In this document: positions 36,739-46,499 of the stretch, piece after piece | How positions within the stretch are numbered: position 1 is the first letter of the stretch | Layout of the letters: each line of letters starts with the position of its first letter | NCBI RefSeq assembly: GCF_030297135.1 | Contig: NZ_AP028065.1 | Location: forward strand, 1,178,001 to 1,242,000 | Length of the DNA: 64,000 nucleotides | Source: Pseudoalteromonas apostichopi | Lineage (GTDB): Bacteria > Pseudomonadota > Gammaproteobacteria > Enterobacterales > Alteromonadaceae | Direction: 5' to 3' | Notes under the pieces: model-generated | Database searches by the model: none | The model's input: the letters and a program-made list of their open reading frames with translations, nothing else | What the model was told of the DNA's origin: nothing | Made by a program: the position numbers and the translations under genes

Positions 36739-38985
36739 CTATTTAACTAGGGTCATTTCATCAAGTAGGTAACCTGCGTTATCAACTTCTTCCATTAACC
36801 AAAGCATGTATCGAATATCAACGTGGATCGCACGGGTGATCTTCGCATTAAAGTACCAATCTTTGGTGATTGATTCATAAGTAGAGTCAAAATTAAGACC
36901 CACTAATTCACCTTTACCATTCATCACTGGCGAACCTGAGTTACCACCGGTGGTATCAGCGCTACTTAAAAAGTTTACCGGCACTGAGTTTACTTCAAGA
37001 GGTTTAGCCGCCTCTGGCTCACAACCAAAGCTGAATAAGCTACAACTTACACCAGGTAGACCTAAGTCTCCACGGTAGTACGCGCCAAACGCTTGCTTTT
37101 TATATGCTTCAAGCACTTTGTCTGTAACAACAAACGGTTTTTCGCCAGTGTGTTTAGCCACTAAGCCACGCAGTGATGTAAATGGCGTTTTATACACTGC
37201 ATCTGCTGCTGGATAACCATCAACTTGTGCGTAACTTACACGTAATGTGCCATTTGCATCTGGGTAAACTGGCTTACCTTTAGCATTATTAAAGGCGATG
37301 ACTGCTTGCATATACTGCGGACGAATTTCAGCTAAACGACCAGCCATTTCTTTTTCGTCAGCCTCTTGTGCCATATTGGTATCGTATAGCGCAACAGCTA
37401 ACTTAATGAATGGGTCATTTGATGCTTCAAATTCGGCTACTGATTTACCTATCCAGCTAACACGCGTTGCGGCATCTGCAAGCTCTGTTTTAGCATAGAA
37501 GTCAGCAATAATCGCTTCAAGTTCGGCTTGTGTTGTAGTGTCTGTGATACCTAAGCCATTGTTTAATGCCGCTACTTGCGCAGCTTTGTCTTGTGCTAAA
37601 TAGTTACCTAAGTAGCTTAACCATAAGGCTTTATCGACCTCAGGCGTAAACTGCTTTTGTAAACGCTCTAAACGGGCTTTAAGCATAGGAAGGTCGCGCT
37701 CTTGGTAACCCATTTCACGCTCTGCATTAGGTTTTTTGCTCTCTTTTGCTAAGCGGTATAAACGAATTGCAGTGCTTAGTAAGTCTGCTCGTTTTGCATA
37801 ATCAAAGTAAAAGTGACTTTGTTGCTGAGCATGTGCTTCAACTAATAATGACTTTAATGCGTGATATGATTCTGCATAGGCTTTACGTTCAGCACTTTGT
37901 GCAAACCAAGCTAGGTATTCTTGCTCTTGCGCAGCTTTAATTCCCGGAATATCCGTTACTTTAAAACCGTCTTGTAAACCTTCAAGTTTCTTTAAACGGT
38001 TGTTGGTGCTTTTTACACGAGAGGCATATTTTACCTGTGCTTGCTCATCGCCTTCACTCTGCTTGGCAATCACATCAAGGGTCATGTTGTAAGTATTAAG
38101 CAGTGTCGGGTAATACCAACTCGCTGAATAATTTACTTCGTCTGCTAGTTTATAGCGGCTTGTACGACCCGGATAACCTGCCACCAGCACGCCATCCCCT
38201 AAGCTTACGCCACTAGCATTCACTTTTAAGAACGATTTTGGCTCATATGGTACGTTATCTTCGCTGTAATCTGCAGGTTTACCATCTTTACCGACATAGC
38301 CACGTACAAACGTAAAATCAGCTGTATGACGTGGGTATTCAAAGTTATCGATGTCACCACCAAAATTACCCAATGCTTCTGCTGGGGCATAAACTAAGCG
38401 CACATCTTTGATCATTAGTTGCTTGATCATGAAGTACTCTAAGCCATGGTGAAAATCTCGAACCGTACAACGGTAGTTAGGATCTGATTCACACTCGCTG
38501 ATCAACGCCTTGCGGTTCGCTTGAATCGCCTCAAAACGTGCTTTGCCGTGTAACTCAGCTGGTAAGTTACCCAGTACGCGCTCGGTTACATCATCAACTT
38601 GTTCTGTTACGTATAAGCGCTCTTGCGGGCCAGCTGGTAGTTCTTTAGATAAGCCTGCCGCTAAAAAGCCTTTTTCAATTAAGTTATTTTCTGGCGTACT
38701 GTTATTTTGAATCGCACCATAGGCACAGTGATGATTGGTTACCGCTAATCCTTTTGGTGAAACAAATGACGCAGAGCAATAGCCTAAACCAACAACAGCA
38801 TTCAGCGGGTACTGGTTAAGATCTGCAACTTGTGAGGCAGGTAACTCGATACCAACACGGTCAAATTCGCTTTGTAATTGTTTTAATTGATGCGGTTGCC
38901 ACTGCCCTTCATCAGCGTATGCGCTACCTACAGCGACAACACCCATTATTGCTAATGAAGTAGTAATAATATTTTTTTTAATCAT
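36739..38985 (-). CDS. S46-family dipeptidyl peptidase (DPP7/DPP11 type)
   Basis: A 748-residue serine exopeptidase with a signal peptide ending AYA (residue 24). It releases dipeptides from the N-terminus of peptides in the periplasm. The catalytic triad can be placed: His in AVTNHHCAYG (about residue 87), Asp in GNFGGDIDNFEYPRH and Ser in TGGNSGSPVMNG. Eighteen residues after the catalytic Ser, at the position that separates acid-specific DPP11 (Arg) from DPP7 (Gly), this protein has Ser (NFDSTYES). A DPP7-like preference for hydrophobic residues is thus more likely. It lies next to an M14 peptidase. Confidence 0.92.
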   Translation of the reverse strand: MIKKNIITTSLAIMGVVAVGSAYADEGQWQPHQLKQLQSEFDRVGIELPASQVADLNQYPLNAVVGLGYCSASFVSPKGLAVTNHHCAYGAIQNNSTPENNLIEKGFLAAGLSKELPAGPQERLYVTEQVDDVTERVLGNLPAELHGKARFEAIQANRKALISECESDPNYRCTVRDFHHGLEYFMIKQLMIKDVRLVYAPAEALGNFGGDIDNFEYPRHTADFTFVRGYVGKDGKPADYSEDNVPYEPKSFLKVNASGVSLGDGVLVAGYPGRTSRYKLADEVNYSASWYYPTLLNTYNMTLDVIAKQSEGDEQAQVKYASRVKSTNNRLKKLEGLQDGFKVTDIPGIKAAQEQEYLAWFAQSAERKAYAESYHALKSLLVEAHAQQQSHFYFDYAKRADLLSTAIRLYRLAKESKKPNAEREMGYQERDLPMLKARLERLQKQFTPEVDKALWLSYLGNYLAQDKAAQVAALNNGLGITDTTTQAELEAIIADFYAKTELADAATRVSWIGKSVAEFEASNDPFIKLAVALYDTNMAQEADEKEMAGRLAEIRPQYMQAVIAFNNAKGKPVYPDANGTLRVSYAQVDGYPAADAVYKTPFTSLRGLVAKHTGEKPFVVTDKVLEAYKKQAFGAYYRGDLGLPGVSCSLFSFGCEPEAAKPLEVNSVPVNFLSSADTTGGNSGSPVMNGKGELVGLNFDSTYESITKDWYFNAKITRAIHVDIRYMLWLMEEVDNAGYLLDEMTLVK

Positions 38986-39112
38986 GTTAATCCTAGTCAG
39001 TGCAAAGCACTATTCTATTGTTGCCTGAAAAAATCGCGCTAAGACTACCATAACCTTGATTGAGTAAAGGGATATTGCGATTAACTACGATTGAGTAGTA
39101 AAAACAGAAAAT

Positions 39113-39160
39113 AAAAAGCCCCTACTATGAGTATGCAATTGGTAGGGGCATTAGCTTTTT
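39113..39160 (-). terminator. Hairpin terminator after the DUF465 gene
   Basis: AAAAAGC and CCCCTAC pair with GTAGGGG and GCTTTTT around a 17-base loop, ending in a T run on either strand. Confidence 0.6.
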
Positions 39161-39166
39161 AAATTG

Positions 39167-39409
39167 TTAAGTGTTGGCTTTTAAAAAGTCATAAAGTTCA
39201 TCTTTTAGCGCGGCGCGTTGGTGTTTCTTTTCATGCATATCCGCATCTTCAATTGGCGAATTTTGCAATTCAAGCTCACGAATTTCTTTATCCATCTCAT
39301 CATAACGCTGCATGGTTTTCTTGAAGTGAGCATCATTTTTAGCAAGATTATGGATTAATTCATTAAACTCAGGGAATTCGTTCAATAACGAGTGTTTTTC
39401 GCCTAGCAT
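39167..39409 (-). CDS. DUF465/YdcH-family small coiled-coil protein
   Basis: An 80-residue, highly charged, all-helical protein (MLGEKHSLLNEFPEFNELIH onward) with the conserved start and the HKKHQRAALKDEL-like C-terminal helix of the YdcH family; here the stretch is EKKHQRAALKDELYDFL. No function is established for the family. The ATG at 39409 follows GGAGTTGCCC; an upstream TTG at 39415 is only part of that site. Confidence 0.85.
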   Translation of the reverse strand: MLGEKHSLLNEFPEFNELIHNLAKNDAHFKKTMQRYDEMDKEIRELELQNSPIEDADMHEKKHQRAALKDELYDFLKANT

Positions 39410-39594
39410 GGGCAACTCCTTTGGCTAGAATTTAAGTTCAATTTCACTGTATCACTGTAACAAACAGAGTCAACGCAGCAACCTTGTCCGAGATCAATAA
39501 TCACAACGATTCAGAAAATATAGCGTTCAAACTAGAAATTTCCGTTTTTGATAACTTAAGCAATTGATAAACAGCATACAAAACGGGGATGGAT

Positions 39595-40233
39595 TTACCC
39601 TATGTCATCAATAAGAATCACCCCTTTTTCAAGAGCCAGTTTAGTAATTTGAATTTGCGAAGTTAAGTTCAGTTTGCTCATAATGCTGGCACGATGAACA
39701 TGAGCTGTTTTAGGCATTATATCAATCACTTGCGAAACTTGTTTCGCATTAAAACCCTGTGCAAGTAGCTTAAAAACCTCTAATTCTCTTGGCGTCAGTT
39801 TGTTTAATACACTGTCAGTTTTTTGAGGTTTTAAAAAATGCGTGTTGATTGATGGGCTTAAAAATAGTTGGTTTTTAAAGATAGAATGTATTGCTGTTAT
39901 TAACTCTTCAGCTGCATCTCGTTTCGATAGATAAGCATCAACACCTATGTCTAACGCTCTTTGAATGTAAGATTTTTCCTCGTACATACTTAAAATTATA
40001 CGCCTAGCACTTGGTAGCTTTTCGCCAATTAGTTGAGAAACTTCTAACCCATTTCTATCTGGCAGCGAAATATCGATGACGAAGCAATCTATATCAATAT
40101 CACCTAAGTTTTGTAGACACTCACTGCAGCTACTTGCTTCAAAGCTAACTTGCCAATCAGGCTCTTCTTCTTCGATGAGAGCCTTAAAACCTTCCCTTAC
40201 CATTTGATGATCGTCAATAAGCGCAAATTTCAT
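39595..40233 (-). CDS. NarL/FixJ-type response regulator
   Basis: A 212-residue two-component regulator. The receiver domain has the acidic pocket DDHQMV (residues 8-13), the phosphorylatable Asp in DCFVIDISLPDRNG (about 54) and Lys in YLSKRDAAEE. A LuxR-type helix-turn-helix follows (LTPRELEVFKLLAQGFNAKQVSQVIDIMPKTAHVHRASIMSKL, about 145-190). It is divergent from the histidine kinase operon across 144 bases, so the two are almost certainly partners. The signal and targets are unknown. Confidence 0.92.
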   Translation of the reverse strand: MKFALIDDHQMVREGFKALIEEEEPDWQVSFEASSCSECLQNLGDIDIDCFVIDISLPDRNGLEVSQLIGEKLPSARRIILSMYEEKSYIQRALDIGVDAYLSKRDAAEELITAIHSIFKNQLFLSPSINTHFLKPQKTDSVLNKLTPRELEVFKLLAQGFNAKQVSQVIDIMPKTAHVHRASIMSKLNLTSQIQITKLALEKGVILIDDIG

Positions 40234-40377
40234 AACAACTCCATGTACTGATTAATCCGATTATAACGCGGGAGTAGCGCACTAAGGTAAGAAAAATTCT
40301 TATAAGACTAAGAAAAGTGGAAATAATTTTTTTGATGCCCTCCTAGTAAACTAACCCTAAATGATAAGGAAATAGCC

Positions 40378-40923
40378 ATGAATAAATTCGCAGGGGAAAC
40401 AAGCCACTTTCAAAACATCACCGTATTACTACATTACATTGGTGAGTCAAATTATCGTATTGAGTGGACAAGTAAAATGACAAAAGGGTCTACTAACCTA
40501 GTCAAAACAGGTAAAAATAAATACGTAGTAATGCGAAAATGGCCAGAAGCGAAAGCCTTAACGGATGTTGCAGCTAACTTTACTTCACGTAATGCCGCTT
40601 TTGTTCATTTCATCAAAAATGTGGACATAATTAAAAGTAACGATGAAACCATCAATAAAGCCAAACAGCGATGTTTAGATTATTTTACTCAGTGCGAGCA
40701 TATCAAGCCAGTAACCAAAACAGCTTTCCCTAAACCACGCTTGCAAGGGGCTCTAGGCCGTGAAGTGATTGTGAAGCATAAGCGTAATATGTCTGATATT
40801 GCTAAAGGGCATTTATTACAACTTATTGGTAATAAAGCTGAAATCCAAGTTACACAACGTTATACTTTGTGCAACCCTAGCGCCAAACAACAGTTTGATA
40901 CGACGCAAGTTTACATATTATAA
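40378..40923 (+). CDS. Unrecognised 181-residue protein in a two-component operon
   Basis: I do not recognise this protein. It has no signal peptide or membrane segment, is basic with many lysines, and has three cysteines, two of them in QRCLDYFTQCEHIKP. A good ribosome-binding site (AAGGAAATAGCC then ATG) and normal codon use suggest a real gene. It ends 17 bases before the histidine kinase and begins 144 bases from the divergent response regulator. It may therefore be an accessory or target of that system; this is positional inference only. Confidence 0.7.
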   Translation: MNKFAGETSHFQNITVLLHYIGESNYRIEWTSKMTKGSTNLVKTGKNKYVVMRKWPEAKALTDVAANFTSRNAAFVHFIKNVDIIKSNDETINKAKQRCLDYFTQCEHIKPVTKTAFPKPRLQGALGREVIVKHKRNMSDIAKGHLLQLIGNKAEIQVTQRYTLCNPSAKQQFDTTQVYIL

Positions 40924-40940
40924 AAAGGTTATGCTTACTC

Positions 40941-42620
40941 ATGGATAGAGTCTTCAACAAAAGTTCTTTTGGTACTCTTGCTTCTCACTTTAAAAGCATC
41001 AAGCGCACTGAAATTGTAAAGTTTGTACTGTTATCGTGCTTAATCGTTTTAATTGCACCCATTATCGAAAATAGTCTTTATTTATTTTCCTTTAACTATG
41101 TTGTGTATGAGGACTTTGTTAGCTGGTACTTTCCGGTTGGCTTTAGAGTAGTTTGTTATCTGTTTTTTCCTTTGCGTTATTGGCCAGCATTAGCAGTCGG
41201 TTTTACATTAGGACAAATCAGTTATGTTTGGTATTTTTATGATGTTCCTCTTGATGATGCCCTCTATAGGCTTGTTAGCTTTGCATGCCGAGAGTTTTTG
41301 ATTCTTACTCCTCTTCTGCTGGCAAAGCTTTTCAAAGTTCGATTAGATATTCAAACTGTTAAAAGTGCTGTTACAGTATTATTTATTGCAATTTCATATC
41401 GCTTTATACGATCAATGCTCATTATCTTACCGAGTGATAGCCAAAACAAGTACCGGCTTATTGCTGATGAAGATCGTTTTGAAATGATGTTAGCTCATCA
41501 GCTTGGCGGTATCATAACGACACTTATCATGTTGCTTTTCGCGTTTCATGCTAAAACAATTTACCAGCAATTAAATAAACTCATAACTAAAGAGGTTAGT
41601 ACTCTCTTAGTGCAGCTGTGTTTTTGCCTCACTGTTTTTATTGGGGTTTATTTGTTTGAACCTAAATCACTTTATCTCTTGCGAATGCTCGCTATATTTC
41701 CATTGATATGGTTTAGCTATCGATACGGGGCCTTAGGGGCTCTGAGCTATGCAAGTGTAACTGTTATATCCTTACTCATTAACGTCTATGGTGTGAATGA
41801 AACCGAGTTACTCCTGACTACGCAACTTTACATAATAAGTTACAGCGTTCTGGCTCTTTTGCTCAGTGCATTTGTTACTGAATTAAATAAGTCTAAATCC
41901 GCATTATTAGAGCAAAATAAAGAATTAATTGAACTTAGCACGCTAACTCAAAACTTAGCCTCTAAAGTTGTCAATGTTCAAGAATCTGAGCGAAGCCAGC
42001 TTTCACAAGAATTACATGATGATATAGGTCAAAACCTAACAGCTTTAAAAACAAATATTGCAATATTAGAAAAGAAAACAGCCAACCATAACGAGCTAGC
42101 ATCGACAATTACACGACTCCAAAACGTTTCAAGCCATATGTATGACTCGGTATATAGGTTAATGCACTGGCTGAGACCTCGTCTATTAGACGAATTGGGT
42201 TTAGAAGCAGCATTAAAAAGCGAGTTATTCTCTGAGCACCTAAATGAAGCTGGAATAGCTTATCAATGCAAAATAAGTGGACCGATAGATAACTTAAATG
42301 ATGATTTTAAAATAGCTATATTCCGTATATGCCAAGAGGCATCAACCAATGCTGTTAAGCATTCTCTGGCCACAGAGTTTTCAATCGATATAACTTATCT
42401 ACAAAATAAGCTTGAAGTAATCATTAATGACAATGGTATTGGCTTATCTGCACAGCCAAATTCTAATTCAAAAGGAGGGTTTGGAGTGTTAGGAATTGTT
42501 GAACGTGTTTCAGTTCTTAATGGTAAAACACAGTTTAAAAATGGTGAATTTGGTGGTTTAACAATAATGATAAATTTCACTACTACACATAATGGTTACT
42601 CCGCAGTAGCCATAAACTAA
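40941..42620 (+). CDS. MASE1-like membrane sensor histidine kinase (NarL-partner type)
   Basis: A 559-residue kinase. Residues about 25-310 hold around eight membrane segments resembling the MASE1 sensory domain. A coiled-coil linker (LEQNKELIELSTLTQNLASKV) leads to the HisKA_3 H-box ESERSQLSQELHDDIGQNL with the phospho-accepting His, then a HATPase domain with ICQEASTNAVKHS (N-box), DNGIGLS and GGFGVLGIVERV (G-boxes). It is the expected partner of the divergent NarL-type regulator. The ligand is unknown. Confidence 0.92.
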   Translation: MDRVFNKSSFGTLASHFKSIKRTEIVKFVLLSCLIVLIAPIIENSLYLFSFNYVVYEDFVSWYFPVGFRVVCYLFFPLRYWPALAVGFTLGQISYVWYFYDVPLDDALYRLVSFACREFLILTPLLLAKLFKVRLDIQTVKSAVTVLFIAISYRFIRSMLIILPSDSQNKYRLIADEDRFEMMLAHQLGGIITTLIMLLFAFHAKTIYQQLNKLITKEVSTLLVQLCFCLTVFIGVYLFEPKSLYLLRMLAIFPLIWFSYRYGALGALSYASVTVISLLINVYGVNETELLLTTQLYIISYSVLALLLSAFVTELNKSKSALLEQNKELIELSTLTQNLASKVVNVQESERSQLSQELHDDIGQNLTALKTNIAILEKKTANHNELASTITRLQNVSSHMYDSVYRLMHWLRPRLLDELGLEAALKSELFSEHLNEAGIAYQCKISGPIDNLNDDFKIAIFRICQEASTNAVKHSLATEFSIDITYLQNKLEVIINDNGIGLSAQPNSNSKGGFGVLGIVERVSVLNGKTQFKNGEFGGLTIMINFTTTHNGYSAVAIN

Positions 42621-42623
42621 ACA

Positions 42624-42861
42624 GTGAAAACTCGTCACACTCTCCCTTTAATACTCTTATTCAAAGCCAGTAAACCACTTTTTGTATGAGCGGAGTGGTT
42701 TTTCTTAATTACGTAAAGATATAGAAAGAAAAAGCCCCGCATTGCTGCGAGGCTTTTATAATATTTGGTGAGTCAGCCAATAAGCCGCTGTTTTATATGC
42801 GCGGAGTGGATTTTCTCCACCCTAAAAACAAAAAGCCTCGGTAAATACCGAGGCTCTTGTA
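42624..42861 (-). repeat. Decaying tandem copies of the rnpB 3' end and terminator
   Basis: The segment TTTGGTGAGTCAGCCAATAA of the rnpB 3' end (at 42864) recurs at 42763, again next to a GC-rich hairpin with AAAAAGCC arms. A third, poorer copy begins near 42667 (AGCCAGTAAACC...GAGCGGAGTGG), matching GCCAATAAGCCGC...GCGCGGAGTGG of the second copy. The spacing is close to 100 bases. No gene is visible in this stretch. Confidence 0.7.
42831..42857 (-). terminator. rnpB terminator
   Basis: On the minus strand AGCCTCGGTA pairs with TACCGAGGCT, followed by TTTTTG, just after the RNA 3' end. A second hairpin with the same AAAAAGCC arms at 42729-42751 belongs to the duplicated copy and may end the kinase gene. 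Confidence 0.85.
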
Positions 42862-42865
42862 TAAT

Positions 42866-43218
<353 letters not shown>

Positions 43219-43259
43219 CGCGCAGTATACCTGAGCGCGCACTTCTATGCAGTAAAGAA

Positions 43260-44117
43260 TTAGTCTTTTTCGTCAATAATTGCTTTATAAAGTGCGTTTT
43301 TCTTCAAACCAAAATACTCAGCCACCACACCGCAAGCTTTTTTCAGTGGCATTTCAGCTTCAAGCAAACCTAGCATACGACGCGCATCTTCTGGAATATC
43401 GTCACTTTGCTTCGCTTTACCCGGTAACATCAGTACGATTTCACCGCGTTGCTTAGTTGGATCATCCGTTAAAAACTGTTTTAGCTCGGCAACCGTGCCA
43501 TTGAAAAAAGTTTCGAAAGTTTTAGTCAGTTCTTTCGCAAACACCACTGGCTGCTCTGCACCGAGAGCTGCTTCTAAATCATCAAGGCTCGCCATTATAC
43601 GGTGGGTACTTTCATACATGATGCTAGTGATACCTGAGTTTACCGCTTCGATAAAAAAGCTCTGCCTTGCTTTACTCTTTGCAGGTGTAAAACCAATAAA
43701 CTGAAAACGATCTGTCGGTAAACCAGAACAACACACAGCGGTAATTGCTGCACATGCTCCCGGCACTGGCGTGACATGCGCGCCCTGTTCACGGCATAAA
43801 TTGACTACCGCATAACCTGGGTCGCTAATCAGTGGCGTGCCGGCGTCAGATACCAGCGCAATGTTCATTCCTTGCTCTAACCAATCAACAATTTGTTGCG
43901 CTTTTTGTTTCTCGTTATGGTCATGTAAAGCAAAGGTTTTTGCTTTGATATTAAAATGGCTTAACAACTTTCCTGTGTGACGAGTATCTTCAGCGGCTAT
44001 TAAGTCAACCTCAGATAGGGTTTGGATGGCACGCTGGCTGATGTCATCAAAGTTACCAATAGGCGTGGCAACAATGTAAAGAGTGCCGATTTTATCTGAA
44101 TTGTCCTCATTTAACAT
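43260..44117 (-). CDS. rsmI: 16S rRNA (cytidine-1402-2'-O)-methyltransferase RsmI
   Basis: SAM-dependent enzyme of the tetrapyrrole-methylase fold that methylates the ribose of C1402, the same base modified by RsmH. The 285-residue product has TLYIVATPIGNFDDIS at the start, AEDTRHTGKLL, SDAGTPLISDPGY and VPGACAAITAVCCSGLPTDRF, all characteristic. It has a strong ribosome-binding site (GGAGA). It is divergent from lpoA across 61 bases, as in many gammaproteobacteria. Confidence 0.97.
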   Translation of the reverse strand: MLNEDNSDKIGTLYIVATPIGNFDDISQRAIQTLSEVDLIAAEDTRHTGKLLSHFNIKAKTFALHDHNEKQKAQQIVDWLEQGMNIALVSDAGTPLISDPGYAVVNLCREQGAHVTPVPGACAAITAVCCSGLPTDRFQFIGFTPAKSKARQSFFIEAVNSGITSIMYESTHRIMASLDDLEAALGAEQPVVFAKELTKTFETFFNGTVAELKQFLTDDPTKQRGEIVLMLPGKAKQSDDIPEDARRMLGLLEAEMPLKKACGVVAEYFGLKKNALYKAIIDEKD

Positions 44118-44178
44118 TGAGGTCTCCTGCGTCAGTCAGTAATATAAGCAAATCGCGTTAACGTATCGGGAAATCATT

Positions 44179-46056
44179 GTGCGACTTAAACTTGTTAGTC
44201 TATTAATTGTATTGTCAGGGTTATCGGCTTGTAGCACAACCGAAAAACCTCGAAATAGTGCAGAAAATCAATCGGGCCAATCGAGTACGGCTCTATCACA
44301 GCTAACCGACGCACAATCTATGTACCAAGTGGCACTAAACCGTCAAGGCGCCGATAAAATCCAGCTTTTATACACCGCTCGTGATGCGGCTATCAGCGAA
44401 GAACGTTGGTCGCTACTAGAAAAAATCTGTTTCGAACTAGAAGCGATCCCAAGTGTAGACCAAATTCAAAACAAACTTTACATTGCCCTTGCACAAGAGC
44501 ATCAAGGCAAAAGCGACTTAGCTTTAGCTCAGTTAAAACAGCTCGAGCCACAGCTAAGTCAACCTGAGCATCTGGCATGGCACCAATACTTAACAGGTCG
44601 CGTTTATGCATCGCAAGGTATGCCAAAACAAGCGATGACATACTTCTTTAAGGCATCAACACTTAGCAGCAAAAACAACTTTACCGTTGCGAATCTCAAT
44701 AAAGATTTATGGCAAAGCCTAACCCAGCTTTCTTCGTACGCACTCGAACGCTTTAATCGTGGTTCTGTGGTACAACAAGGTTGGGTTAATCTAGCGCTTT
44801 ACCACCAAGTGTATTTGGGTGCGCCGGTCGAATTACACCAAGCAATGAATAACTGGTTGCGCCGCTACCCTGGCCACCCGGCAGCAGAAGTGCTTCCAAA
44901 AAAAGTGACTGAGCTGGTACAAATTGAGCCTTTAAATGTAAAACGCCTAGCTGTATTACTTCCACAATCAGGTGCCAATGAGCGATTAGGTGATGCTTTA
45001 AAAGCGGGTGTTCTCGCGGCCCTTGATGGACAATCATTAGAACAAACATTATTTATTGATGAGTCACTATCTGCTGCAGAAATTGCACTTAAACTCAGCG
45101 AGTTTAAAGCCGACTTTGTTATTGGCCCATTATTAAAAAGTAACATTGAAAAGTTGACTAGCGCGCAAACGCTTGTTGATTACCCGGTAATGCATTTAAA
45201 CACCTTTGATGGTGAGCGTATTTCTCAGCAGCATTTTTTCTTTGCATTAAACCCTGAGCATGAAGTTCAACAAGCCTTAGAGCGTTTTTTAACTGCAGGC
45301 TATCAAAAACCTATGCTTTTGGCACCGAATAACAGTAACGGTCAACGCTTAGTTGAATACTTCAATACGCAATGGCAACGCTACAGCGAAGTTAAACCAC
45401 AAATCGGATTTTATTCTGGCAAAGACGATATGCCTAAGACTATTACAGGCCTCTTAGAAGTAGACCAAAGTAAAGAGCGCATAAAAGTCGTAAAATCATT
45501 ATTTAAACAAGAAGTTGAAAGCGAAACCCGCTCACGCAGTGATATCGATGTAGTTTATATTTTAGGTGATGCCACCGAAACACGCCTAATTAAACCATAT
45601 TTAGACGTTAACGTGAGTACTTTTGCTGATCGAATTCCGCTTTATGCCAGCTCAAAAAGCCACAGTAAACAAATCGATAGAACCGATAAAGGCGATTTAG
45701 ATGGCCTTTATTTTACGGAACTACCTTGGATGCTTGACGGTCAAATTGCACAACATAATTTACGCCAGCAATACGATAGTTTATGGCCAGAAAATGCTGA
45801 TATAAGTCAGCGCTTATTCGCAATGGCATTCGATGCAGCCAGTATGTTGGGTGATGTAAAGCAGTTAAGCATGGTACAAGGCAAACGCTTTAGTGGTATT
45901 AGTGGTCAATTAAGCATTGCCAGTAATGGTTATGTAACACGCTCTTTAGATTGGGCACAGTACAAGAACAAAAAAATTATTGCTGTTGATTTAGCAACAG
46001 AGCAACCAATTCCACTATTCATGCAATCTGCTGTTGGGATTAACGCTGCTAAATAA
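44179..46056 (+). CDS. lpoA: Penicillin-binding protein activator LpoA
   Basis: Outer-membrane lipoprotein that reaches through the periplasm to stimulate PBP1A. The 625-residue product has a lipoprotein signal with lipobox LSAC (Cys18), an N-terminal TPR-like helical half, and a C-terminal half with the fold of periplasmic binding proteins (VKRLAVLLPQSGANERLGDALKAGVLAAL). It starts at GTG. Its position between rsmI and yraN supports the call. Confidence 0.93.
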   Translation: MRLKLVSLLIVLSGLSACSTTEKPRNSAENQSGQSSTALSQLTDAQSMYQVALNRQGADKIQLLYTARDAAISEERWSLLEKICFELEAIPSVDQIQNKLYIALAQEHQGKSDLALAQLKQLEPQLSQPEHLAWHQYLTGRVYASQGMPKQAMTYFFKASTLSSKNNFTVANLNKDLWQSLTQLSSYALERFNRGSVVQQGWVNLALYHQVYLGAPVELHQAMNNWLRRYPGHPAAEVLPKKVTELVQIEPLNVKRLAVLLPQSGANERLGDALKAGVLAALDGQSLEQTLFIDESLSAAEIALKLSEFKADFVIGPLLKSNIEKLTSAQTLVDYPVMHLNTFDGERISQQHFFFALNPEHEVQQALERFLTAGYQKPMLLAPNNSNGQRLVEYFNTQWQRYSEVKPQIGFYSGKDDMPKTITGLLEVDQSKERIKVVKSLFKQEVESETRSRSDIDVVYILGDATETRLIKPYLDVNVSTFADRIPLYASSKSHSKQIDRTDKGDLDGLYFTELPWMLDGQIAQHNLRQQYDSLWPENADISQRLFAMAFDAASMLGDVKQLSMVQGKRFSGISGQLSIASNGYVTRSLDWAQYKNKKIIAVDLATEQPIPLFMQSAVGINAAK

Positions 46057-46095
46057 ACGGTTATTTCAAAATACTACTAGCTCAAGGATGAAGCT

Positions 46096-46467
46096 ATGTC
46101 GTGGTTTAAGCAATTGTGGCAAAATAGCCGCGAAAAAGGCCTGTATTACGAAAAACAGGCTGAACAGTATTTAATACAACAAGGCTTAAAGACCATTGAG
46201 CGTAATTATTTTTGTAAATACGGTGAGCTCGACCTGATAATGCGCGACGGGCAAACACTGGTATTTGTAGAAGTAAAATTTAGGAAAAATGCCCTTCGTG
46301 GCGGCGCAAACTACGCGCTCAGCAAGCTAAAACAGCAACGATTAAGGCGAACGATTAGCCATTATCTTGCCGAAAAAAAGATCTCAAATCAGTTAATGCG
46401 GATAGATTATGTCGCTATAACGGGTGAGCTTAATAGCAGCCTTAACTGGTTTAAAAATGTTTACTAA
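46096..46467 (+). CDS. yraN: YraN/UPF0102 endonuclease-like protein
   Basis: A 123-residue protein of the UPF0102 family, with the restriction-endonuclease-like core GLKTIERNYFCKYGELDLIM...TLVFVEVKFRKN (Glu-Asp-Glu-x-Lys arrangement). The function is not established, though a link to DNA uptake or repair is often suggested. It follows lpoA by 39 bases and precedes diaA by 32, as in E. coli. Confidence 0.92.
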   Translation: MSWFKQLWQNSREKGLYYEKQAEQYLIQQGLKTIERNYFCKYGELDLIMRDGQTLVFVEVKFRKNALRGGANYALSKLKQQRLRRTISHYLAEKKISNQLMRIDYVAITGELNSSLNWFKNVY

Positions 46468-46499
46468 CGCCTTCTGGCGTCGGCTTAATTTGGTAGGTT

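Noticed and set aside
44786..45146. Two minus-strand frames of 87 and 93 codons inside lpoA
   Set aside because: Antisense shadows of lpoA; codon use and composition give no support.
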